Assembly (NCBI GenBank): GCA_963702705.1
Contig: CAVPDR010000006.1
Coordinates: forward strand, 248,001-312,000
From: VRUE01 sp963702705
GTDB lineage: Bacteria; Actinomycetota; Thermoleophilia; Solirubrobacterales; 70-9
Length of the DNA stretch: 64,000 bases
Reading direction: 5' to 3'
This document shows, piece after piece, positions 14,585 through 22,029 of this stretch. A model generated the notes under the pieces. The model saw only the letters and a program-made list of their open reading frames with translations, ran no database searches and was not told the origin of the DNA. Each line of letters begins with the position of its first letter. The first letter of the stretch is position 1. The position numbers and the translations under genes were made by a program.

Positions 14585-15949
14585 TCAGTGACGAGCTGAG
14601 GTCTTGGCTTTGATCCGGAATGCCCGGGTCGCCGGCTTCGAGTGCCTGCCCTTGGCGTCGACGGCGCGGACCGCGAATTCGTGTTTGCCGGGCTTCAGGT
14701 GTTTGTAGGTCTTTGGCGATGCGCATGAGCGGAAGTGCTTTTTGTCGAGCTTGCATTCGAAGCCGACGGTTCCGCTTGTCCCCTCGAAGCGGAACGTCGC
14801 CTTGCGCTTGCGGATCTTCGCCTTGAGGACCGAGATCGCCGGCTTCGATTTCGATTTGCCTTTGCCGGGCTTGATTTTCTTGGTGGCTTCTTTTTTCGGC
14901 GGCGGCGGCCCGAAGCAGTCGACGACCAGTCCCGTGTAGAGCTCGTAGGCGCCGATGTCGGTCATCGCCGTGCAGGTGCCGCGCACGTTCGACGTCCGTG
15001 GGTTGCCGATCACGTCGAGCGGTCCGTTCGCCGCTTCGTTGACGCCGCCGTCGATCGTCGGTGAGCTTGCCTGCTCGGCGAAGTCGAATGCCGCTGCGTT
15101 GACGAAGGCCGGCGCGGCGGTCTGGTTGGTGGCGCTGCCGGGCGGGGTGACCGTGGTCGTGCCGAACGCGGTCGTCAATTTGGCGTAGTTGGAGTGGCTC
15201 AGGTTGACGTCTACCGTCCCGGGTGCGGACTGCCCCGTTTCGATGTCCGTGGTCAGGGGTCCGCGGACGATCGTGTTGATCGCGGTTATCTGGAAGGCCG
15301 GACCTTCGGAGACGGCGAGCATGCCTGGTTCGGTCGTGCCGTAGATCGTGTCGTTGCGCAGGGTCAGCGGCCAGGCGCCGGTGCCGAAGCCGGTGGGGAG
15401 GACGTCGAAGAGACCGAACTTGCCGGCGCAGACGGTGTCGACGATCGTCGTTCCAGGGCCGTTGACGCGGCAGCCCGCGCCGCTCGTGGCGAGCGCCAGT
15501 ACGCGCGAGATCGTCCCCGCCCCGACCACCGCTTCGCCGGCCATTTCCTCGTGGATCGCGACGTTCGAGAGCACGGAGCCGTTTTCGTCGAGGCGGATGC
15601 CCGCCGAGGCACCGTGCGAGTAGAGCTGCGGCATCGGCTGCCCCGCCGCGCCTTCGACCGTGACTCCGTTGGGTACCAGGAGTTCGGGCACGATCGGGCT
15701 GCCTGGGGTGCCGTAGGTGCCTTGGTTTCCGATGAGCACGACGGTGTCGCCGGAGGTCGATGCTGCCAGTGCTCCTTGGGGGGTGCATGGCGAGCCCGCC
15801 GAGCATTCGAACCCGCCTCCGCCGGGCGAGGCGAAGTAGGTGCTTGCCGCCGAAGCGCTGGCGGGAAGCGCCGCGAGGCAGACGAGGACGGCGATTACGC
15901 CCACCGATGCCTTGATCAACCCGACTCGACCTCTTGCCCTCTTCCGCAT
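14585..15949 (-). CDS. Secreted right-handed beta-helix-like protein with C-terminal Ig-like domain
   Basis: A 454-residue protein. The ATG at 15949 follows a GGGGGAG ribosome site and begins a clear signal peptide (basic RKRARGR, then a hydrophobic run ending ALPASASAA). The middle (about 40-340) is a parallel beta-helix-like region with repeated short hydrophobic strands and Asn/Gly turns, as in choice-of-anchor or polysaccharide-binding surface proteins. A Lys/Pro-rich linker leads to an Ig-like C-terminal domain (FRFEGTSGTVGFECKLD to FRIK) with two paired Cys. It is likely extracellular; substrate unknown. It lies 6 nt after the toxin in convergent orientation. Confidence 0.75.
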   Translation of the reverse strand: MRKRARGRVGLIKASVGVIAVLVCLAALPASASAASTYFASPGGGGFECSAGSPCTPQGALAASTSGDTVVLIGNQGTYGTPGSPIVPELLVPNGVTVEGAAGQPMPQLYSHGASAGIRLDENGSVLSNVAIHEEMAGEAVVGAGTISRVLALATSGAGCRVNGPGTTIVDTVCAGKFGLFDVLPTGFGTGAWPLTLRNDTIYGTTEPGMLAVSEGPAFQITAINTIVRGPLTTDIETGQSAPGTVDVNLSHSNYAKLTTAFGTTTVTPPGSATNQTAAPAFVNAAAFDFAEQASSPTIDGGVNEAANGPLDVIGNPRTSNVRGTCTAMTDIGAYELYTGLVVDCFGPPPPKKEATKKIKPGKGKSKSKPAISVLKAKIRKRKATFRFEGTSGTVGFECKLDKKHFRSCASPKTYKHLKPGKHEFAVRAVDAKGRHSKPATRAFRIKAKTSARH

Positions 15950-15991
15950 CTCTCCCCCTCGACGGTTTCCGCGATTGTTCCAGGCATCGCC

Positions 15992-15997
15992 TAGTCT
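15992..15997 (+). promoter_or_regulatory. -10 box (TAGTCT) for a leaderless transcript
   Basis: TANNNT hexamer 7 nt before the ATG at 16005; this short divergent region also serves the secreted protein on the other strand. Confidence 0.45.
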
Positions 15998-16004
15998 GGG
16001 CGCC

Positions 16005-17114
16005 ATGGCTGGCCGGATAATCGTCTTCGGTGCCACCGGGTATACCGGTCGGCTCGTGTCTGAGCAGCTGGTTGCGCGCGGACAAAGGCCGCTGTTGGCT
16101 GCACGCGACCGCGTGCGGGTCGAGGCGATCGCCGCCGAGCTCGGTGGCCTCGAGTCGGCAGTTGCCGACGTTTCGCGCCCGTCCAGCGTTGCCGAGCTGG
16201 TCGAGGCCGGCGACGTGCTGGTGACGACGGTTGGTCCCTTCGCCCGTTGGGGTGGGGCGGCGCTGGACGCGGCGATCGGCGCCGGCGCCCACTACATCGA
16301 CTCGACCGGCGAGCCCGCCTTCATCCGCCGCGTCTTCGAACGCGAGGGAGCGCGCGCCAAGACGGCCGGCAGCGGCCTGCTCACCGCCTTTGGCTACGAC
16401 TGGGTGCCCGGCAACCTCGCCGGCGCGCTCGCCCTGCGCGACGCCGGCGAGGCCGCCACCGCGGTCCGGGTCGGGTACTTCCAACGCGGCGAGGTGGGGC
16501 CGTCCGGGATGAGCGGCGGCACCAAGGCCTCCGCGGCCGGCGCCTTTCTGGAGCCCGGGTTTCGCTGGCACGGCGGCAGGCTCGTGACCGAGCGAGGGGC
16601 GGCCCGGATCCAGAGCTTTGAGCTCTCGGGCCGCTCGTTGCCGGCGCTCTCGGCCGGGGGCAGCGAGGTTTTCGCCTTGCCCCGGGTTCATTCGGGTCTG
16701 CGGCAGGTGGACGTCTACCTCGGTGGGTTCGGGGGCGCCTCGCGGGCGATAGCGATCGCCTCGCTCGGAGTTGCCGGGGCAACCCGCATCCCCGGTGTCA
16801 AGCCGGCCCTGCAGAGGGCCTTTGCCCGCATGGTCAAGGGTTCGACCGGCGGCCCGAGCCCCGAACAACGCGCTAGTTCGGGCTCCGAGGTCGTCGCCGA
16901 GGCGCTCGACTCCGCGGGCCAGGTCCTTGTCGAGGCTCGCCTCAGGGGTGTCGAGGCCTATACGTTCACCGGCGCGATCATCGCCTGGGCGGCCGAACGA
17001 GCCGCCGCCGGCGGGCTTCAGGGCGCCGGCGCGCTGGGACCGGTGGACGGGTTCGGCCTCGACGTCCTCGAGCAGGGCGTTGCCGAGGCCGGCCTGCGGC
17101 GAGCCGGCGAGTAG
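16005..17114 (+). CDS. Saccharopine dehydrogenase-like NAD(P)-binding protein (trans-acting enoyl reductase type)
   Basis: A 369-residue protein with an N-terminal Rossmann motif IVFGATGYTGRLVSEQL, the TTVGPFARWGGAALDAAI segment and YIDSTGEP. These are typical of the saccharopine dehydrogenase-like family that includes mycobacterial trans-acting enoyl reductases. Family members act in lipid biosynthesis or as oxidoreductases with unknown substrates. A C-terminal hydrophobic helix is likely (AYTFTGAIIAWAAERAA). The alpha/beta hydrolase gene starts 4 nt downstream, indicating an operon. A lipid-related job is inference. Confidence 0.82.
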   Translation: MAGRIIVFGATGYTGRLVSEQLVARGQRPLLAARDRVRVEAIAAELGGLESAVADVSRPSSVAELVEAGDVLVTTVGPFARWGGAALDAAIGAGAHYIDSTGEPAFIRRVFEREGARAKTAGSGLLTAFGYDWVPGNLAGALALRDAGEAATAVRVGYFQRGEVGPSGMSGGTKASAAGAFLEPGFRWHGGRLVTERGAARIQSFELSGRSLPALSAGGSEVFALPRVHSGLRQVDVYLGGFGGASRAIAIASLGVAGATRIPGVKPALQRAFARMVKGSTGGPSPEQRASSGSEVVAEALDSAGQVLVEARLRGVEAYTFTGAIIAWAAERAAAGGLQGAGALGPVDGFGLDVLEQGVAEAGLRRAGE

Positions 17115-17118
17115 CGGG

Positions 17119-17928
17119 ATGGGCGACTTCCTCTACGAGGGCCACCGGATCGAGTACGACATCTACGGCGAGGGCGAGCGGGTGCTCGTGCTCGTCCACG
17201 GGCTGCTGATGAACCGCCGCATGTTCGAGCAGCTGGGCCCGGCATTGGCGCGCGAGGGCAACCGGGTGATCTGCGTCGACCTGCTCGGCCACGGCCGCTC
17301 CGACCGGCCCGAGGACCTGCGGCTCTACTCGATGCCGCTCTTCGCTCGCCAGGTTGCGGCGCTGCTGGATCACCTCGAGCTGCCGTCGGCGGTGGTCGGC
17401 GGCACCTCGCTCGGGGCCAACGTCGCGCTCGAGCTGGCGGTTCGCCGGCCGGAGCGCGTGCGCGGCCTCTTCATCGAGATGCCGGTCCTCGACAACGCCC
17501 TGCCCGCGGTCGCCGGCGCCTTCACTCCGGTTCTGCTCGGGCTACGACTCGGCCGACCGGTTTTCGAGCTCGCTTCGCGCCTCGCCTCGCTCGTCCCCCG
17601 CAGCCACTACCTGGTCGACATCGGTCTCGACTGGGTGCGCCAGCGCCCGGGACCCTCGGGTGCCGTGCTCGAGGGGCTGCTGCTGGGGGAGACGGCGCCG
17701 CACCGCGAGCTGCGCCAGCAGATCGAGCAGCCGGCTCTGATCGTTGGTCACGCGCGCGATCCGGTCCACCCGTTCAGCGACTCCGGAATGCTTGCCGAGG
17801 AGCTCGAGAACGCACGGCTCGTAGTGGCCAACTCGATTCTCGAGTGGCGATTGACGCCGCAGCGATTGACCGCGGAGCTCGCCGCCTTCCTCGAGCAGGT
17901 TCGCGACGAGAGTCTCTCCACTCTTTAG
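17119..17928 (+). CDS. Alpha/beta hydrolase
   Basis: A 269-residue alpha/beta-hydrolase fold protein. It has the oxyanion-hole motif LVHGLLMN, the strand VDLLGHGRSD, and the nucleophile elbow GGTSLG (Ser) near residue 97. An acid residue is plausible at ARDPVHP; the usual final His is not in a standard GHxxH context. It begins 4 nt after the saccharopine dehydrogenase-like gene, so it is co-translated. Substrate is unknown; esters, lactones or lipids are all possible. Confidence 0.82.
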   Translation: MGDFLYEGHRIEYDIYGEGERVLVLVHGLLMNRRMFEQLGPALAREGNRVICVDLLGHGRSDRPEDLRLYSMPLFARQVAALLDHLELPSAVVGGTSLGANVALELAVRRPERVRGLFIEMPVLDNALPAVAGAFTPVLLGLRLGRPVFELASRLASLVPRSHYLVDIGLDWVRQRPGPSGAVLEGLLLGETAPHRELRQQIEQPALIVGHARDPVHPFSDSGMLAEELENARLVVANSILEWRLTPQRLTAELAAFLEQVRDESLSTL

Positions 17929-18004
17929 TCAGCACACGCGGTGCCTCTTCTGCTCGACACGGGACGGGACATCGACCGTGCACTTCGAACTAAAGTGGCA
18001 CCGC

Positions 18005-18502
18005 ATGGCATCGTTTGAGCGATACCGAAATGCGAAGCTCTCTACTCGTGAGGAGCTCAGGCGAGATATCTGGGCCTGGCTTCTCACGTCCCTGGTTGCG
18101 AGCATCGCGCCTTTCGCCATTGTCGCCCTCGCCTATCGCATCGAGTACGAAACCACGCACCATGCGCACCGGTTCCCAAGCTTCACGATGTTGTTCGGCG
18201 GTGGCGAGCTGCTGCTGGTGATCCTCAGTGTCACCGGAGCGACCCTGGCCGAGTTCTGGACCAATCCGGGACATTTCAAGAGCCTTGGCAAGTCGGCTGC
18301 CTTCGCCGCGAGCCTTCTCATCGCGCTGGCAGCCGGCGCTCTGTTCACGGTGATTACGTACGGTGACCTTACGGGCCATCAAAGCAGCGCCGACCACGCC
18401 TTCGTTGCCCAGCTCTCCGTGGCCCTTCTCAGCATGGTCGTGATCATCCAGAGCGTCACGCTCTTGACCCGTGACACCGATCTCAAGGCGCGGTCGGCCT
18501 GA
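18005..18502 (+). CDS. Four-helix membrane protein, unknown function
   Basis: About 165 residues. A basic N-terminus (FERYRNAKLSTREELRRD) precedes four hydrophobic segments, two visible as WAWLLTSLVASIAPFAIVALAY and MLFGGGELLLVILSVTGATL. The ATG at 18005 is preferred because a TAAAGT -10-like box lies 8 nt upstream; a GTG at 17978 is possible. The stop overlaps the next start by one base, so the two genes form a unit. I recognise no family. Confidence 0.65.
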   Translation: MASFERYRNAKLSTREELRRDIWAWLLTSLVASIAPFAIVALAYRIEYETTHHAHRFPSFTMLFGGGELLLVILSVTGATLAEFWTNPGHFKSLGKSAAFAASLLIALAAGALFTVITYGDLTGHQSSADHAFVAQLSVALLSMVVIIQSVTLLTRDTDLKARSA

Positions 18503-19269
18503 TGGACACCCTCTCCCTTGCGGTCGCGATCCTTGCCCTTCTGGCCGGACTATTCACCGTCCTCGCAGCTGTGTCTTTGCGGCTCGGCAGAAAGCGCAGT
18601 AAGCCAGCCGAGGAGTCGCACTTCGATCCCGGGGCTCTTGCCGACCCGCGCTCGGGGCTTCAGTCCGCGCTGGTCGTTCTCGACGAGGTGCTCGTGACCG
18701 ACGACGAGGGGGCCGATGCAAGGCGGGTCGGCATGCAACTGGTGCAGCTGCTCAGAAACTGCCCATCGCTTGCCTTCGCGGAGGTGATCGACGATCGAGC
18801 GCTGTGGGGCATCGAGAACTCCACCTCGGCCAAATGTGTCTGGATCGTGTCCACGGACGAGACGATCGAGTTCGAGTATCCGTCCGGAGTCAGCTTCTCT
18901 GGCGTGGTGCTCGACAACTTGCGCCGGGGTATCTCGTACAGGTACTTCGTGATGGAAACGGATACGACCCGGATGCGGGCGGAAAAGCTCGTCGACCTCG
19001 TGCGCAAGGAAGGTCTGGACGACCGGCTGCAGATTCGGTTTCTTCCCGACCGGTACTGGGAAAAACTTCGCGACAGTGCCGACGAACTGATTGCCTTCGA
19101 GTCGAAGGGAGTCGGCGAGATGTTCTATCGCCTGCCCGTCCTCACCGTCTCCGACGGCATGAGGAAATGGATCACGATGACCGGCCCGGAGTCAGGCGCT
19201 CGCATCCGCGACCTCAGCGCAACCTGGGAGTTGGCACGACCGGCTATCGAGGAGACCGAGCTGGCCTGA
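18502..19269 (+). CDS. Membrane-anchored soluble protein, unknown function
   Basis: 255 residues with one N-terminal membrane helix (LAVAILALLAGLFTVLAAVSL), a basic stop-transfer stretch, and a cytoplasmic alpha/beta domain from about residue 70. Notable strings are CVWIVSTDETIEFEYP, NLRRGISYRYFVMET and LQIRFLPDRYW, giving a regular strand-helix pattern. I do not recognise the family. Its start shares a base with the stop of the preceding membrane gene, implying a two-component membrane complex. Confidence 0.65.
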   Translation: MDTLSLAVAILALLAGLFTVLAAVSLRLGRKRSKPAEESHFDPGALADPRSGLQSALVVLDEVLVTDDEGADARRVGMQLVQLLRNCPSLAFAEVIDDRALWGIENSTSAKCVWIVSTDETIEFEYPSGVSFSGVVLDNLRRGISYRYFVMETDTTRMRAEKLVDLVRKEGLDDRLQIRFLPDRYWEKLRDSADELIAFESKGVGEMFYRLPVLTVSDGMRKWITMTGPESGARIRDLSATWELARPAIEETELA

Positions 19270-19284
19270 GCCCCTCCGTGACGC

Positions 19285-19980
19285 TCACTCTTCGCCGAAG
19301 AGATGACGGTTGAGGTCGGCGGGTCGGGCCTCCTCGGGAAGGGCGGGTGTGTAGAAGTTCATCGCGACCACGACCCGCGGAGCTCCTGCCTGCTTCAGTG
19401 GACGCACGTAGTGACTGTGACCGCTTGCATTGAAGAAGACCAAGTGTCCCGAGACCGGGTAGATCGTCGAGCAGTCGGCATCGACCGCCTCACAGGAGGG
19501 CACATCGCCACGATTGGAAACCACCAGCTCACCCCCGCTGCCGGGGGGATGCGTTGTGACATAGAGAAGCCCCTCCAGGGGGTTGGAGTCGACGTGGCAC
19601 TCGTAGCGCATCTCCGTGCCCCGCTTGACGTTGAGCACCACTCCGTAGCGGGGGTCGCGGGCGGTCGCGATTGGCAGGTCGGCGCATTGCTGGGCCAGGT
19701 CGCGGAACGGGCCCTCGTACAGGTCTGCGAGCCACGGCAGCCGAGCCCGGACGTCTTCCCCGCCGACGGTCAGCGTCGGCAGCTCCAGCGCCCGGTCGCT
19801 CTCCCGCGATGTCGAGGACGTCGGGGTGAGCACGCGAGCGCGCGCCGAGGTGGTCGCGGTGTCGAGGATGGCCGTCACCCAGTCGTGTGGAAGGAGGTGG
19901 CGGACGTCGAACGTCATCCACTCGAACCTTCCCTGCCCAGAGGTATTCGCGATCGGCCTGGTTGCTGTCAGAGGGTTCAT
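19285..19980 (-). CDS. 2-oxoglutarate/Fe(II)-dependent oxygenase family protein
   Basis: A 231-residue protein with double-stranded beta-helix oxygenase features. MRYECHVDSNPLEGLLYVT contributes the HxD iron ligands. GHLVFFNASGHSHYVRPL contributes the distal His, and PRVVVAMNFYTP contributes the Arg that binds 2-oxoglutarate. The ATG at 19980 has AGGATC a few bases upstream. Such enzymes hydroxylate amino acids, peptides or small molecules. It is divergent from the tRNA/ArgRS-like cluster (281 nt apart) and might be a tailoring enzyme of it, but nothing proves this. Confidence 0.78.
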   Translation of the reverse strand: MNPLTATRPIANTSGQGRFEWMTFDVRHLLPHDWVTAILDTATTSARARVLTPTSSTSRESDRALELPTLTVGGEDVRARLPWLADLYEGPFRDLAQQCADLPIATARDPRYGVVLNVKRGTEMRYECHVDSNPLEGLLYVTTHPPGSGGELVVSNRGDVPSCEAVDADCSTIYPVSGHLVFFNASGHSHYVRPLKQAGAPRVVVAMNFYTPALPEEARPADLNRHLFGEE

Positions 19981-20174
19981 CGGTGCGATCCTGTCGGCCT
20001 CCCGGCCCCATCCTGCGACCACGGGCGCGACGCGGTCGTAGTGTAGGCAAGTAACTACCCGGAAGAGCCTGATCCTCCGCATTGCGAGCGCGAAAGGCCG
20101 CGCCGGCCCGGAGACGAGCGAGCCCCGTGGTGCGCGGACCTCGGCTGTTCGTCCTTTGGTACGCACGGAGTTGC

Positions 20175-20180
20175 TAGGAT
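20175..20180 (+). promoter_or_regulatory. Possible -10 box (TAGGAT) for the tRNA-led cluster
   Basis: The gap 19981-20261 contains no gene I can support. TAGGAT lies about 80 nt before the tRNA. A -35 match is weak (TTTGGT-like bases near 20155-20160 with a short spacer). The same gap would hold the promoter of the divergent oxygenase. Confidence 0.3.
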
Positions 20181-20261
20181 GCGCTGGAAATCTGGAGCGA
20201 TCAGGAGATTGCGGGCTCTCGGGAGGAGCCCAGGGTCCTTGACGACGGGCCCGCCCATAGC

Positions 20262-20334
20262 GCACCAGTGCCTTAATCGGTCAAAGGGCCGGCCTTAAAA
20301 GCCGGAGATCCGGGTTCGAGCCCCGGCTGGTGCA
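20262..20334 (+). tRNA. tRNA with anticodon UAA, short variable loop (unusual)
   Basis: A complete 73-nt cloverleaf. The acceptor stem is GCACCAG/CTGGTGC, the D stem CCTT/AAGG with GG in the loop, and the anticodon stem CCGGC/GCCGG with loop CTTAAAA (anticodon TAA). The variable loop is 4 nt (AGAT), the T stem CCGGG/CCCGG with loop TTCGAGC, and the discriminator is A. CCA is not encoded. UAA would read UUA (Leu), yet bacterial tRNA-Leu normally has a long variable arm, which is absent. Tertiary positions (A14, G18-G19, A15-T48, A21) are canonical, so it looks functional. The ArgRS-like frame begins within a few bases of its 3' end. Confidence 0.88.
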
Positions 20335-20340
20335 TTGCCC

Positions 20341-22029
20341 ATGGAATCGACACCGGCTATGGCGAGCAATCTCTTTGACCATCTCGACGAGGTGGCGACG
20401 GGCCCGGCGGAGCGGCCGCTGTGGGCAGCGCGGGCCCTCTACGAGCCGCACGACCGCTTCGACCTCATGCTCGTGCCCTGCGTCAAGGGCTGGGCCGAGG
20501 ATGCCGCCGCTCTGGACGCCCTGGAGCGGATCGAGAGCGATCCCTGGGTCGACCGGATCGATCGCAGCGGCAGGCAGGTCCGGGCGCGGCTCTCCCAGCG
20601 GTGGGTCGAAGGCACGGGTGCCGCGCTCGTTGCCGGCGTGGCCGCCGACCACAGCGATATCGCCGCCGGCTGCACTTACGCACTCAACTTCTGGGACGCC
20701 AACTCGACCAAGGCCCTGCACATCGGCCACCTGCGAAACCTGGCGCTGGGCAATGCACTCGGGGCCGCGCTGACCGAGGCCGGGGGCAAGGTGGAGCGCC
20801 GCAGCATCATCTGCGATGTCGGTCGCAGCATGGGCGAGGCGATGGCCGGTGTGATCCGGAGCGGCCGTCACACGCAGGCCTCGCTTGACAGCGGCGAGAA
20901 GAGCGATCACTTCGTCGGCGCCTGCTACGCCGAGTACGTCAAGGCCGGGCCCTCGTTGGGAAGGCGGGAGGAGGGGGAGCCCGGCGATTCGCTCACTCGC
21001 GAGCTCGACGTCCATAACGACAGTGCCGACGAGCTGCTGCAGCGCGTACTCGCCGGCGACCAGGAGGCGATCGAGCTCTGGTCGAAGACGCGAGCATGGG
21101 TGATTTCGGGCCAGCGCAAGACGCTCGCCCGGCTGGGCATCTCCTTCGACCGCGTCTTCTTCGAGTCCGATTTCCTGCCCGAGGTCGCCGAGCTCTCCAA
21201 CCTCGGCCTCGAGCACGGCATGCTCCAGCGCCGCGATGACGGCGCCGTGATCTACCTGACCAATCGTCACGAGCTGGCCGAAATGCCGTTGCTGCGCGCC
21301 GACGGACTGCCGACCCAGCACATGCGGGCGCTTGCCTACTGGATGGCGGCGCCGGGCCTCGAAGGCACGACCTCGATCCAGATCTGCGGCGCCGAGTGGG
21401 CCGCGCACGTGACCTGCCGCCGTCAGCTGATGGACCTGATGATGGAGAAGGGGGCCGGCGCCGAGATCAACCATCCCAAGCACGACGTCTTCCACGGCAT
21501 GGTCTCCAAACAGAACCGGTCGGTTTCCTCGAGCAAGGAGAACGCGCTGCTGATCGACGAGCTGGCCGAGTGGATCGACGGCGCGCTCGACGCGGAGGAG
21601 GAGCGGGCCGGGGTGCGGCGGCGCCACCCGGCGGCGGAGGCGATCGTGCCCGAGGTCGCGCTCGGCTACTTCCTCGCGCACGACAACACCAAACCTCTCG
21701 ACTTCCAGCAGGAGAAGCTGCTGCGCGCCGAGCAGAGCCTCGGCTGGGACCTGGCCCGTGCGCGCGCGCACAACGGCAGCGGATCCGGCAGGGCCGCCGG
21801 CGCGCCGGCGGAGGACCCTGATTATCGCTTCGCCGTGATCCAGTCGGAGATGTACCGGCGCCACCTGATGCAGGCGGTCGAGCGGCTCGACGTCAGTCCG
21901 CTGGCCAAATACGTCGCCCACCTCTCGCGCTGGTTCCTGCAGGAGGACCGCGAGCCGCACGTGCAGGGCGTCACCCAGGCGGCGCTTGCCCAGGGTGCCC
22001 GCGGCCTCGGCCTGGAGGTGGCCCGGTGA
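20341..22029 (+). CDS. Arginyl-tRNA synthetase-like class I aminoacyl-tRNA synthetase
   Basis: A 562-residue protein from the ATG at 20341 (ATG at 20359 is possible). It has an N-terminal add-on domain (about 1-110), then the class I catalytic fold with HIGH at residues 127-130 in an ArgRS-style context (NSTKALHIGHLRN). The signature-loop equivalent is VSSSK at 395-399. A C-terminal DALR-type helical domain (about 490-560) ends ARGLGLEV. It is full-length for ArgRS but divergent, and heads a biosynthetic-looking operon right after an odd tRNA. Likely it activates an amino acid for a non-ribosomal use. Specificity for arginine and action on the adjacent tRNA are unproven. Confidence 0.85.
   Translation: MESTPAMASNLFDHLDEVATGPAERPLWAARALYEPHDRFDLMLVPCVKGWAEDAAALDALERIESDPWVDRIDRSGRQVRARLSQRWVEGTGAALVAGVAADHSDIAAGCTYALNFWDANSTKALHIGHLRNLALGNALGAALTEAGGKVERRSIICDVGRSMGEAMAGVIRSGRHTQASLDSGEKSDHFVGACYAEYVKAGPSLGRREEGEPGDSLTRELDVHNDSADELLQRVLAGDQEAIELWSKTRAWVISGQRKTLARLGISFDRVFFESDFLPEVAELSNLGLEHGMLQRRDDGAVIYLTNRHELAEMPLLRADGLPTQHMRALAYWMAAPGLEGTTSIQICGAEWAAHVTCRRQLMDLMMEKGAGAEINHPKHDVFHGMVSKQNRSVSSSKENALLIDELAEWIDGALDAEEERAGVRRRHPAAEAIVPEVALGYFLAHDNTKPLDFQQEKLLRAEQSLGWDLARARAHNGSGSGRAAGAPAEDPDYRFAVIQSEMYRRHLMQAVERLDVSPLAKYVAHLSRWFLQEDREPHVQGVTQAALAQGARGLGLEVAR

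Noticed and set aside
20262..20334. Folding the UAA tRNA as a normal long-arm tRNA-Leu
   Set aside because: Only 4 nt lie between the anticodon stem and T stem, and all other stems pair perfectly in the class I form.
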